Both the position numbers and the translations under genes were made by a program. Of a DNA stretch of 51,349 nt, positions 42,601 to 49,980 are shown piece after piece (position 1 is the first letter of the stretch; each line of letters begins with the position of its first letter). Below the pieces are notes generated by a model. The model was not told the DNA's origin. It saw only the letters and a program-made list of their open reading frames with translations, and searched no databases. Location: the NCBI GenBank assembly GCA_035714115.1, contig DASTMO010000049.1:1-51349 (forward strand), read 5' to 3'. Source of the stretch: CAMAVH01 sp035714115. GTDB taxonomy: Bacteria > Pseudomonadota > Alphaproteobacteria > SMXQ01.

Positions 42601-43135
42601 CTACAAGGTCGAGCAGATCGAGGCGGCGGCCGATGTCGTGATCTGGTGCTCGGACGAAGCGCCGGGCTTCGAGCCGACACGCCCGCAGGACAAGCGCTTC
42701 GTCGGCAATATCGTCGAAGCCATGGTATCTTACGGCTCCGGCGCGCTCGGCGAACAAGCCATCGACATGAAGAAAGTCGACCGCATCATCGCCATCGGCT
42801 CGGACGGCATGATGGCCGCCGTGGGCCGCGCGCGCCACACGGTGCTCAAGCCGTACCTGAAGCCCGATCATCACGCCTTCGGCAGCATCAACTCGCCGAT
42901 GCAGTGCATGATGAAGGAAATCTGCGCCCAGTGCCTGCAGCCGCATACCGATCCGCTGACCGGCAAGACCACGGTGGTCTTCACCTGCTACAACCAGGAC
43001 CAGCCGCTCGACGTGGTGGATTTCCGCGCCCTGCGCGAACGCCTCGGGCAGAACCGCGCACAGGAGAAGCTGACGGCGCAGTGGATCGACCGCTGCCTCA
43101 AGCGCCTCAACCTGCGCGGCGCGGCGGCCGAGTAA
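39620..43135 (+). CDS. Giant NfnB/GltD-PyrK-type fused flavoprotein (NAD(P)H oxidoreductase)
   Basis: A 1171-residue cytosolic flavoprotein. Residues 1-230 form an unrecognised helical domain. A GltD/NfnB-type iron-sulfur domain follows with C247, C250, C258 and C282, then C322, C325 and C329. Next come an FAD Rossmann site at about 383 (KVLVVGLGPAGYTLS) and a second nucleotide site at about 560 (VVVIGGGLTAIDTA). From about 844 a ferredoxin-NADP-reductase/PyrK/NfnA-like module starts (FEPGQFYRL, then VLLVGGGLGNAV near 955) and ends in a [2Fe-2S]-type site C1096-x5-C1102-x2-C1105-x17-C1123. Both halves of an Nfn-like transhydrogenase are thus on one chain. It probably drives the reductase encoded upstream, perhaps by bifurcation. 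The ATG at 39620 has no clear ribosome-binding site. Confidence 0.88.
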   Translation: MTQTAAPLNLAHGLAFADLYARDGLVKLDGAFLTQLQAADVELFNRLMAARATPEAVEGKDESALLIDLAPHLEDFIGGLFGISDELRTLAAAHDALAPLYEVKRLFVQRRAVKRFKPDELAALDIAPIEAALVAKLGGPITEELFATSVLAWQKDEAANKEALDIAEAFAAWATLHEAGQRRFAPGVLFKTPKKLDFQNLVPVETELRDGVKMMRLSAHHWRQRDGFNLTDAGFDLKGALDQANYCIFCHNQGKDSCSKGLKDRKTGAYQKSPFGVTLAGCPLEEKISEMNQLKSSGHTLGALAVVTIDNPMTAGTGHRICNDCMKSCIYQKQEPVNIPQVETRTLKDVLALPWGFELYSLLTRWNPLNIRRPVPKPDAGYKVLVVGLGPAGYTLSHHLMNDGHTVVAVDGLKIEPLPEEISGVALDGARVPFKPIRDIAELTEPLGDRAMAGFGGVAEYGITVRWDKNFLKIVRLLLERRANFAMFGGVRFGGTLTIESALAQGFDHIALCAGAGRPTFIEMPNALARGVRQASDFLMALQLTGAAKPGSLANLQVRLPVVVIGGGLTAIDTATESLAYYPIQVEKFLKRYETLVAERGEAKVRAAWNPEDTIIADEFIGHARAIRAEREAAAKEGREANLVKLLRAWGGATLAYRRWMTDSPSYTLNHEEVEKAMEEGIDFVEGLSPVEIEVDEFGHARAITCARMEAGDDGRLVDSGKTTELPAKSVLIAAGTQPNTVLAREDAAHMMLDGKYFRALDEDGNPATPEKLAKPEQVRVLTAVEPDGRAVSFFGDLHPSFAGNVVKAMGSAKQGYPVVSRVLAKRAPTPVKSADLVASMNNALRATVHAVNRLTPNIIEVVVHAPLAAKNFEPGQFYRLQNFESLAPRVDGTILNMEGLALTGAWVDRDKGLISVIALEMGGSSDLCASLKIGEPVILMGPTGAPTETPAGETVLLVGGGLGNAVLFSIGQALRAAGSKVLYFAGYKKLIDRYKVEQIEAAADVVIWCSDEAPGFEPTRPQDKRFVGNIVEAMVSYGSGALGEQAIDMKKVDRIIAIGSDGMMAAVGRARHTVLKPYLKPDHHAFGSINSPMQCMMKEICAQCLQPHTDPLTGKTTVVFTCYNQDQPLDVVDFRALRERLGQNRAQEKLTAQWIDRCLKRLNLRGAAAE

Positions 43136-43137
43136 AC

Positions 43138-43578
43138 ATGTCCGCCGAATCCCGCGCCGCCATCACCGCCGAGATCGCCGAGCGCACCGGCATCGACGAT
43201 GCGATGATCGAGCGCTTGGTGCGCGGCTTTTATGCCAAGGTGCAGCAGGATCCGGTGATCGGCCCGGTGTTTGCCGCGCGGATCACCGACTGGGAGCCGC
43301 ACCTGCAGCGCATGTTCGCTTTCTGGTCGTCCGTCGCGCTTTTGACCGGACGCTATTCCGGCACGCCGATGCCGATTCATATGAAGCTGCCGGTCGACGC
43401 CGAGCATTTCGACCGCTGGCTCGAATTGTTCGAGGCGACGGCGTGCGAGCTATGCCCGCCGTCCGCCGCCGATCATTTCATCGAGCGGGCGCGCAACATC
43501 GCCAATAGCCTGGAGATGGGCGTCGCCTTCGGCCAGGGCGTCAGCTTGCAGAAGGGCGAGCGCTTCTATCGCCGTTAG
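43138..43578 (+). CDS. Group III truncated hemoglobin
   Basis: A 146-residue truncated globin of group III. The probable proximal heme ligand is H81 in MPIHMKLPVDAEHFDRWLELF, a group III signature, and the B helix has FYAKV with Y32 near the distal pocket. Members bind O2, NO or nitrite-derived ligands; some work in NO or reactive nitrogen stress. It begins two bases after the flavoprotein stop codon, so it is the third gene of the operon. Its presence favours nitrite/NO chemistry over sulfite for the system. The stop codon overlaps that of the convergent LysR gene. Confidence 0.93.
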   Translation: MSAESRAAITAEIAERTGIDDAMIERLVRGFYAKVQQDPVIGPVFAARITDWEPHLQRMFAFWSSVALLTGRYSGTPMPIHMKLPVDAEHFDRWLELFEATACELCPPSAADHFIERARNIANSLEMGVAFGQGVSLQKGERFYRR

Positions 43579-44471
43579 CGCCGCTCGGCGCAAATCTCGC
43601 GTAGCCGCTCGCGCAGCCAGCGATGGGCGGGGTCGGCGTCCATGCGCGGGTGCCAGAGCAACGAGACGGTGATCTGAGGCATGGCGACGGGCAGCGCGAA
43701 GCTGCAAAGTCCCTCGCGCAAATTCGCCGTATGGCGCTCCGGCACGCTGGCGACGAGATCGGAATGGCGCGCCAAGGCGATGGCGGTGGCGAAGCCGCCG
43801 ACAATCACGGCGACGGTCCGTTCCAACTGTTGCTTCTTTAGCAAATCGTCGATCCGGTCTCTGTCGTTGCCGCGCCGCGACGCCAAAACATGATCGGCCG
43901 CGGCATAACGCGCTGCGGTCATCTTGCCGCGGCTCAAGGCATGGCCTTGGCGCACCACGCCCACGAAGCGGTCGCGAAACAGCGCCTGCATCCGCAGCTC
44001 CGGGCTGGTCGCCTCGCCGACAACGCCGGTTTCCAGGTCCGCTTCGCCCTCGCGCAGCGGTGCGCTGTCCCTGTCCGGCTTTTGCATGAAGCGCAGCCGC
44101 AGGCCGGGGGCATCCTGGCGAATGCGCGCGATCAAATCCGGGCCGAAGGTTTCGGCGAAGCCTTCGCTCGCGCGTAGGGTGAAGGTCCGCGCGATGGTCT
44201 TGAGATCGACCGCCTGGGCCGGCCGCAGCGCCGCCTCCGCCGCCTCGACGAGCGGTCCGACCTGGCCGCGCAATTCGAGGGCGCGTGGCGTCGGCACCAA
44301 GCCGCGTCCGGCGCGCACGAGCAGCGGGTCGCCAGTGGTCTCGCGCAGCCGCGCCAGGGTGCGGCTCATCGCCGAGGGGCTGAGGCGTAGGCGCTTGGCG
44401 GCGCGCGCCACGCTGCCTTCGCTCAGCAGCACATCCAAAGTCGCCAGCAGGTTGAGATCGGGCCGTGCCAT
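43575..44471 (-). CDS. LysR-family transcriptional regulator
   Basis: A 298-residue LysR regulator. The helix-turn-helix spans about residues 5-60 (LNLLATLDVLLSEGSVARAAKRLRLSPSAMSRTLARLR), followed by the two-lobe effector domain. It is divergent from an MFS exporter gene, and a palindrome lies between them, so it most likely controls that transporter. The effector is unknown. It could also read the adjacent trHb operon end, but nothing supports that. Confidence 0.93.
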   Translation of the reverse strand: MARPDLNLLATLDVLLSEGSVARAAKRLRLSPSAMSRTLARLRETTGDPLLVRAGRGLVPTPRALELRGQVGPLVEAAEAALRPAQAVDLKTIARTFTLRASEGFAETFGPDLIARIRQDAPGLRLRFMQKPDRDSAPLREGEADLETGVVGEATSPELRMQALFRDRFVGVVRQGHALSRGKMTAARYAAADHVLASRRGNDRDRIDDLLKKQQLERTVAVIVGGFATAIALARHSDLVASVPERHTANLREGLCSFALPVAMPQITVSLLWHPRMDADPAHRWLRERLREICAERR

Positions 44472-44506
44472 GGCCGAAGCTTAGGCCGACCCATATATGG
44501 CGTCAA

Positions 44507-44525
44507 ATGCATCTATAGAATGCAT
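44507..44525. promoter_or_regulatory. ATGCAT-N7-ATGCAT LysR operator candidate
   Basis: Two ATGCAT palindromes separated by CTATAGA form a 19-bp symmetrical site 36 bases before the LysR start codon and 73 bases before the MFS start. The length fits the LysR T-N11-A box type. Confidence 0.6.
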
Positions 44526-44597
44526 ATCATGCGTCTGACGCTATTCCATCCGCCAACCTATTTTTCCAGGAGTTCACGGCGGCGGAAGGATCGGCCC

Positions 44598-46019
44598 ATG
44601 ACGACGATAGAGCGGAGCGAGACCATGCAAGCGACCAAAGGCGGCTCGGCGCGCTGGGCACTCGCCGGCCTGTCGCTTTCCATGTTGCTGTCCGCGCTCG
44701 GCACTAGCACGGCGAACGTCGCCCTGCCGGCGTTGGTCGAGGATTTCAGCGCATCCTTTCAAGCCGCGCAGTGGGTGGTGCTGGTCTATCTGCTGGTCAT
44801 CACCAGCCTGGTGGTCGGTGCCGGCCGTCTCGGCGATCTCGTCGGCCGCCGGCGTCTGCTGATCGCGGGCCTGCTGGCCTATGGTGCCGCTTCGCTGGCC
44901 TGCGGCCTGGCGACGGATCTTTGGCAGTTGGTCGCGGCGCGGGCCGTTCAGGGTGTCGGCGCGGCGGCCATGATGGCGCTGACTTTGGCCTTCGTCGGCG
45001 AGACGGTGCCGAAGGAGCGCACCGGTCGCGCCATGGGTCTGCTCGGCGCCATGTCGGCCGTCGGCACCGCGCTCGGGCCGTCGTTCGGCGGCTTGATGAT
45101 CGCGGCCTTCGGCTGGCGCGGCATCTTCTTCGCCACGGCGCCCTTGGCGCTGGCGGCCCTGCTGCTGACGATGAGCCACTTGCCGGCGGACCGCGCCGGC
45201 AAGCCGGCGCGCGCCAGCTTCGATATGGCCGGCATGGCGCTGCTCGCGCTTGTCCTGGCGGCTTACGCCTTGGCCATGACGCTCGGGCGCGGCGCGTTCG
45301 GCCCGCTCAACCTCGCCCTTTTGCTGGTGTCTGCCGTCGGCCTCGTCCTCTTCGGCTTGGTCGAGGCTCATGCGCCCTCGCCGATGATCCGCATCGCAAT
45401 GTTGCGCGACCGCAGCTTGGTCGTTGGTTTCGTCACCAGCGCGCTCGTCGCCACGGTGATGATGACCACCCTGATCGTCGGCCCGTTTTATCTCGCGCAA
45501 GGCCTCGGCTTAAATGCGGCGCGCGTCGGCCTTGTCGTGTCGATCGGGCCTGCCGTGGTCGCTGTAGCGGGCGTTCCGGCCGGGCGTCTGGCCGACCGTT
45601 TTGGCGCGCCGCGCATGGCGCTCGCCGGATTGACGGCCATCGCAGCCGGCTGCTTCGCCCTGGCGGCTCTGCCGGCGAGCTTCGCTGTGATCGGCTATGC
45701 CGTGCCGCTGGTCGTGACGACGGCGGGCTACGCCTTATTCCAGACGGCCAACAACACCGTCGTCATGCGCGATGTCGCGCCGGAGCGGCGGGGCACGGTC
45801 TCCGGGCTGCTCAATCTGTCGCGCAATCTGGGATTGGTCACGGGCGCGTCGGCCATGGGCGCCGTCTTCGCCGCGGCCTCCGGCGGCGACATGACTGCGG
45901 CGAGCGCTGAGAGCATGGCCGCGGGCATGCACGTCGCCTTTGCGGTGGCGGGCGGCCTGAGCGTCGCGGCGATCGTTGCCGCGATGTTCAACCGGTCGTC
46001 GGCTCAGGAGCGCGCGTAG
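44598..46019 (+). CDS. MFS transporter, DHA2 (EmrB/QacA-like) drug exporter family
   Basis: A 473-residue inner-membrane protein with about 14 hydrophobic segments. Family landmarks are TANVALPALVEDFSAS near the first helix, the loop motif GRLGDLVGRRRLL, and VQGVGAAAMMALTLAFVGETVP in helices 4-5. It probably expels toxic organic compounds using the proton gradient. I start at 44598 (MTTIERSETM), which follows GGAAGGA; an upstream in-frame ATG at 44520 lies inside the operator palindrome. It is likely regulated by the divergent LysR. Confidence 0.92.
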   Translation: MTTIERSETMQATKGGSARWALAGLSLSMLLSALGTSTANVALPALVEDFSASFQAAQWVVLVYLLVITSLVVGAGRLGDLVGRRRLLIAGLLAYGAASLACGLATDLWQLVAARAVQGVGAAAMMALTLAFVGETVPKERTGRAMGLLGAMSAVGTALGPSFGGLMIAAFGWRGIFFATAPLALAALLLTMSHLPADRAGKPARASFDMAGMALLALVLAAYALAMTLGRGAFGPLNLALLLVSAVGLVLFGLVEAHAPSPMIRIAMLRDRSLVVGFVTSALVATVMMTTLIVGPFYLAQGLGLNAARVGLVVSIGPAVVAVAGVPAGRLADRFGAPRMALAGLTAIAAGCFALAALPASFAVIGYAVPLVVTTAGYALFQTANNTVVMRDVAPERRGTVSGLLNLSRNLGLVTGASAMGAVFAAASGGDMTAASAESMAAGMHVAFAVAGGLSVAAIVAAMFNRSSAQERA

Positions 46020-46029
46020 CGCCGGCCGC

Positions 46030-46437
46030 TCAAGCGCGCGCGTAACGTGCCGCGGCGCCGCGTTCGATGCCGGCAGCGGCGAGGCGTTCGACGTCGAGCC
46101 GGTGGCGCATCAGCTCGAGCACACGCAGCTCTTCCTGGCTGGCTTGCTGATCGACGGCGACGACTTCCACCGCGAAGGCGTAGGCCGTTTCGCGCAGATG
46201 CTTCGGCAGGTGCTTCTTCAGCTGCTTGAGCGCGCCTTCCAAGCCATCCTCGTCCTCCATCAGTTTGGCGAAGGACTTCGTCGCCTTGGGCAGGCGCTCG
46301 ATGTCGAAGTCGGCAAAGATCGGCGCCAAGCGGACGATTTCGCCGATCGTCGCCATTTCCGCATCGGTCATGTTGCCGTCGGCGGCCGAGACCAGCAGCA
46401 TGGAATAGATCAGGGCGTCGTGGTGGTCGATGCTCAT
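46030..46437 (-). CDS. TerB-like (tellurite-resistance fold) protein
   Basis: A 135-residue all-helical acidic protein. The two repeats DALIYSMLLVSAADGNMTDAE and AYAFAVEVVAVDQQASQEEL carry the paired D-x-x-x-x-x-E pattern of the TerB metal-binding fold. TerB proteins are linked to stress and phage-defence systems, but this stand-alone form has no other ter genes beside it. AAAGGA lies before the ATG, 10 bases after the helicase stop, so it is the second gene of the helicase operon. The convergent MFS gene ends only 10 bases away. Confidence 0.85.
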   Translation of the reverse strand: MSIDHHDALIYSMLLVSAADGNMTDAEMATIGEIVRLAPIFADFDIERLPKATKSFAKLMEDEDGLEGALKQLKKHLPKHLRETAYAFAVEVVAVDQQASQEELRVLELMRHRLDVERLAAAGIERGAAARYARA

Positions 46438-46447
46438 GGCAAATCCT

Positions 46448-49348
46448 TTAAGGCAAATCCTCTGGGGGGAAGTCGGGCGGGGGGATGTCGTCGAAATGCG
46501 GCGGCGTGTCTTGTGCCGCTTTAGGGGCGGGCTCGGCTGTTGGAGAAACGCCGGAGTTTGCGAAAAAGTTCCTAATTTCGGCCACGGCGTCGGCCAGGCC
46601 CAGACGCTGCACCGTCACGCCGGGCGGGAAGGCGGCTGCGAGGCGGCTGGGCAACGCCGAATCGAGCATGACGAAGACGCCTGTATCTCCCGCGCGCCGG
46701 ATCAGACGGCCATAGGCCTGCTTGAGCTTGAAGCGCGCCAGCGCCTCGTCCCAGCCCTTGCCGCCGAACACCTGGCGGCGCGCCTTGTGCAGGATGTCGG
46801 GGCGCGGCCAAGGCACACGGTCGAACACGATCAGGCGCAGCGCGCGGCCCGGCACATCGACGCCATCGCGCACCGCATCGGTGCCGAGCAGGCAGCTATC
46901 TTCTTCGGCGCGGAAGATGTCGACCAGCGTGCCGGTGTCGAGCCCGTCGACATGCTGCGCCAGCAGGGTGATGTCGGCGTCTTCCAACGCCGGCGCGATG
47001 CGCGAATGGACGTCGCGCAGGCGGGCGATGGAGGTGAAGAGGCCGAGCGCGCCGCCGCCCGACGCCAAGAACAGGCTGCGATAGGCGCTGGCGACCGCCG
47101 CCGGATTGGCCTTGGCCACATCGGTGACGACAAGCACGCGCGTGCAGTTCGGATAATCGAAGGGCGAGGGCACGGCGATGCGCGAGACCGCGTGCGGCAG
47201 ATGTTTCGCCCCCGAGCGCGCGTCGGCGCTGGTCCAATCTTCATTCCTGTCGGGGCCGGAATCGCGCAGGGTCGCCGAGGTGATGAGCGCGCCATGGCTC
47301 GGGGCCAGCACGTCGCGCGCGAAAGGCACGGTGGGATCGACCCAATGGCGATGCAGGCCGACATCGACCTCGCGGCCGTCGAGCCGCTCGACCGAGAACC
47401 AGTCGGCGAAATCGGGCGGCGCGTCCTCGTCGATGGTCGCCAGCATGGCGCGCCAGGCCGCGAGCGGAATGGCGGCGCGCCGCTCCAGGCTTTTCAGCGC
47501 GCCTTCGATGCGCTGGCGCGTCGCGGTGTCGAGCTCATCAGCCTTCTCGTCCAAGAAGCGCGCGAGCTTGGCGCCGAGCTTGGCGATCGGCGATTGCAGC
47601 GCGATCAGCGCTTCGTCGAGCGCGACGGCGGCTTCGGCGAGGCCGCCGATCAGCGGCGATTTTTCCGCTTCGATGCTGTAGCCGGCCTCGGCATCGGGCG
47701 CGCGGGCGATCACCTGCTGGCGGATCAAAGCGAGGAAGTTTTCCGTGGCGCCACGAGGATTGCCTGAGAGAGCTGCATCTTCTGCGAGGCGTTTCTGCCA
47801 GCCGTCGCCGGGCAGCGCGCGGGCGGCACGCAGAGCGTCGGCGAGCAGGCCTTCGGCTTCGACATCGCCGGCGAAGAGATCGCCGATGCGCTTTTGCAGG
47901 CCACGCGCGCGGGACGGGCGGCCGCCGGTGGTTTCCGCGCCGAGCAGCCAGCGACGCATTTCCGCCGTCTCGCGGCCGCCGAGATGGGCGGCGAAGGCGC
48001 TGTCGGCGGCGTCGAACAGATGATGGCCTTCGTCGAAGACGTAACGCGTCGGCACGTTGGCATCATCGAGGCCGGTGAGCGCCGCTTGCGCCATGACCAG
48101 GGCGTGGTTGGCGACCACGATGTCGGCATGGCGGGCGCGGCGCACGGTCTTCTCGATGAAGCATTTGCGCCAGTGATCGCAGGCGGCATAGATGCATTCG
48201 CCGCGCCGATCGGCCAATCCAAGAGTGGGCGCATAGCCCATGAGCTGCGCAAGCCAGGAAGGGAAATCGCCGCCGACCATGTCGCCGTCGCGCGTGGCGC
48301 GCGCCCAGCGCGTCATCAGCGCGGTCGGGATCGTCTCGCGCGGCGTCACGGCGGCGCGGTTGACCTGCTCTTCCAGGTTCAGCAGGCAGATGTAGTTCTC
48401 GCGGCCCTTGCGGATGACGACGCGCGAGGCCTTTTCCAGCGGATCGGGATGCAAGCGATCCAGCTCGGTATCGAGCTGGCGCTGCAAATTGCGCGTGTAG
48501 GTGCTGAGCCAGACCGCGCCCTTGTTCTTCTCGGCCCAGAGACTCGCCGGGGCGATATAGCCGAGCGTCTTGCCGGTGCCGGTGCCCGCTTCGGCGAGCA
48601 CGATGCGCGGCTCGCCGGCCTGGTCGCGCGGCGCGAAGGCGTCGCTCGCGGCGGCGGCGTAGTCGGATTGCTGCGGGCGGGCTTCACGGCCGTGACCCAC
48701 AAGATCGGCCAAGCGCTCGCGCGCCTCTTCCGGCGCGACGGGCAGCGCGCTCGGCGGCGGGGGCGGCGGCTCGTCCTGCCATTCCTTGAGCTTCATCCAG
48801 ACGCGCAAGGGGGAGAGGCTGGTCTGGCCCGGCTCGGGCGCGGCCGCTTGCGGCATCACCGCGTTGAGCGCCGCCATGCATTCGGGGCCCCAAGCCCAGC
48901 CGGCGCGCGCCATGACGCGGGCGGTCTCCGCGGCTTCGCGCAAGGCCTCGCCGTCGAGCTTGGCCAGCCTGTCCAAGAGCGCGCCGACGGCCGCTTGCAG
49001 CGCCTCCGCTTCGGCGACCAAACCGCTTGCGACCGTCAGTCCCAATGCGTCGGCGAGGCCGCGCGGGGTGGGAAGGCAGAATTTGGCCGGGCAGACGAAG
49101 GCGAACAATTCGAGCGCGTCGCGCGCCGGGAAGACCGGCACGCCGAGGCGGCGGGCGGTCGCCGGGGCATGGCAGAGGATCGGCGGCGCCTGCTCGAACA
49201 GGCCGCCATCGCGCGGCCTATGGAGGCCGAGGTGGCGCGCCATCTCGCGCGGCGGCATTTCGACGATCTCGCCGTCGGCGGTGAAGGCCACCGCCCGGCT
49301 GACGCCGGCGACCAGGACGGGCGCGAAGGATGCGAGAGGTTTGTTCAT
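46448..49348 (-). CDS. DinG/XPD-family ATP-dependent DNA helicase with iron-sulfur cluster
   Basis: A 966-residue superfamily 2 helicase. About 215 N-terminal residues without a recognised fold precede the helicase core. Walker A is EAGTGTGKT (K260) and motif II is DEGH (D439-H442). Four cysteines placed as in XPD/DinG proteins (C321, C385, C390, C396) should hold a [4Fe-4S] cluster. Late motifs GTDAVRDGVDVPGRALR and QAYGRLIRRAGDTG are present. It should unwind DNA 5' to 3' and may remove R-loops or G-quadruplexes. The C-terminus is Pro/Asp-rich. Large alphaproteobacterial forms like this are commonly annotated as Rad3-related helicases. Confidence 0.93.
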   Translation of the reverse strand: MNKPLASFAPVLVAGVSRAVAFTADGEIVEMPPREMARHLGLHRPRDGGLFEQAPPILCHAPATARRLGVPVFPARDALELFAFVCPAKFCLPTPRGLADALGLTVASGLVAEAEALQAAVGALLDRLAKLDGEALREAAETARVMARAGWAWGPECMAALNAVMPQAAAPEPGQTSLSPLRVWMKLKEWQDEPPPPPPSALPVAPEEARERLADLVGHGREARPQQSDYAAAASDAFAPRDQAGEPRIVLAEAGTGTGKTLGYIAPASLWAEKNKGAVWLSTYTRNLQRQLDTELDRLHPDPLEKASRVVIRKGRENYICLLNLEEQVNRAAVTPRETIPTALMTRWARATRDGDMVGGDFPSWLAQLMGYAPTLGLADRRGECIYAACDHWRKCFIEKTVRRARHADIVVANHALVMAQAALTGLDDANVPTRYVFDEGHHLFDAADSAFAAHLGGRETAEMRRWLLGAETTGGRPSRARGLQKRIGDLFAGDVEAEGLLADALRAARALPGDGWQKRLAEDAALSGNPRGATENFLALIRQQVIARAPDAEAGYSIEAEKSPLIGGLAEAAVALDEALIALQSPIAKLGAKLARFLDEKADELDTATRQRIEGALKSLERRAAIPLAAWRAMLATIDEDAPPDFADWFSVERLDGREVDVGLHRHWVDPTVPFARDVLAPSHGALITSATLRDSGPDRNEDWTSADARSGAKHLPHAVSRIAVPSPFDYPNCTRVLVVTDVAKANPAAVASAYRSLFLASGGGALGLFTSIARLRDVHSRIAPALEDADITLLAQHVDGLDTGTLVDIFRAEEDSCLLGTDAVRDGVDVPGRALRLIVFDRVPWPRPDILHKARRQVFGGKGWDEALARFKLKQAYGRLIRRAGDTGVFVMLDSALPSRLAAAFPPGVTVQRLGLADAVAEIRNFFANSGVSPTAEPAPKAAQDTPPHFDDIPPPDFPPEDLP

Positions 49349-49446
49349 GGTTTACCCCAATGTAGGGCGTCGGGCCGGGCGAGGCCAGCGCGGAAGGGCG
49401 CAAATCCGCCAGTCGGAGAAAATCTTTGGGGAAAAATACGGCCTGA

Positions 49447-49473
49447 TGTCACATCCCGGCGCGCCGCCTCGTC
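49447..49473 (+). promoter_or_regulatory. ECF41 sigma factor promoter
   Basis: TGTCACA (49447-49453), a 16-base spacer, and CGTC (49470-49473), the promoter reported for ECF41-group sigma factors. It stands about 45 bases after the predicted transcription start region from the AhpD gene's ATG, and so should make the operon self-activated by the sigma factor it encodes. Confidence 0.85.
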
Positions 49474-49524
49474 TTGATAGCGAAACCGTCCCCAATATGC
49501 CCACCTCAAGCTGAAGGAGCTATC

Positions 49525-49980
49525 ATGACCCCTCGCATGAACTACTACGCCGCCGCCCCCAAGGTGCTCAAAGCCATGTTGGACCTGACCAAGGTTCCGG
49601 CCGAAAGCGGCCTCGAACATAGCCTGCTCGAGCTGGTGAAGATGCGCGCCTCGCAGATCAACGGCTGCGGCTTCTGCATCCACATGCATTCGCGCGAAGC
49701 CATCGCCGCCGGCGAAACGGCCGAACGGTTGCTGCTGCTCGATGCCTGGCGCGAATCGCCGCTCTTCACCGACCGCGAACGCGCCGCGCTGATCTGGACC
49801 GAATCGCTGACCCTGGTGGCCGAGACCCGCGCGCCGGATGAGGACTTCGCCGCCGTGAAGGCGCAGTTCAGCGACGAAGAGATCGTCAACCTGACCCTGG
49901 CGATCACCACGATCAACGCCTGGAACCGCTTTTCGGTCGGTTTCCGCTCGATCCATCCGGTCGACAAGAGAGCTGCCTAA
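49525..49980 (+). CDS. AhpD/carboxymuconolactone decarboxylase-family protein
   Basis: A 151-residue helical protein with the intact redox motif ELVKMRASQINGCGFCIHMH: C48-x2-C51-x3-H55 and a glutamate upstream. It is thus a probable thiol-dependent peroxidase-like enzyme, in contrast to the two CxxC-less relatives at 23.9-25.0 kb. AAGGAG precedes the ATG. It is the first gene of an ECF41 operon, matching the known pairing of ECF41 sigma factors with carboxymuconolactone decarboxylases, oxidoreductases or epimerases. Confidence 0.94.
   Translation: MTPRMNYYAAAPKVLKAMLDLTKVPAESGLEHSLLELVKMRASQINGCGFCIHMHSREAIAAGETAERLLLLDAWRESPLFTDRERAALIWTESLTLVAETRAPDEDFAAVKAQFSDEEIVNLTLAITTINAWNRFSVGFRSIHPVDKRAA

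Noticed and set aside
39545..42946. A very long open frame on the minus strand (over 1100 codons) opposite the flavoprotein gene
   Set aside because: It is the antisense shadow of a GC-rich gene: His/Arg/Asp/Ala-rich with no recognisable fold, while the plus strand encodes clear domains.
46438..46460. Short direct repeat GGATTTGCC before the TerB-like gene
   Set aside because: Nine bases over a ribosome-binding region and the end of a coding sequence; most likely chance.
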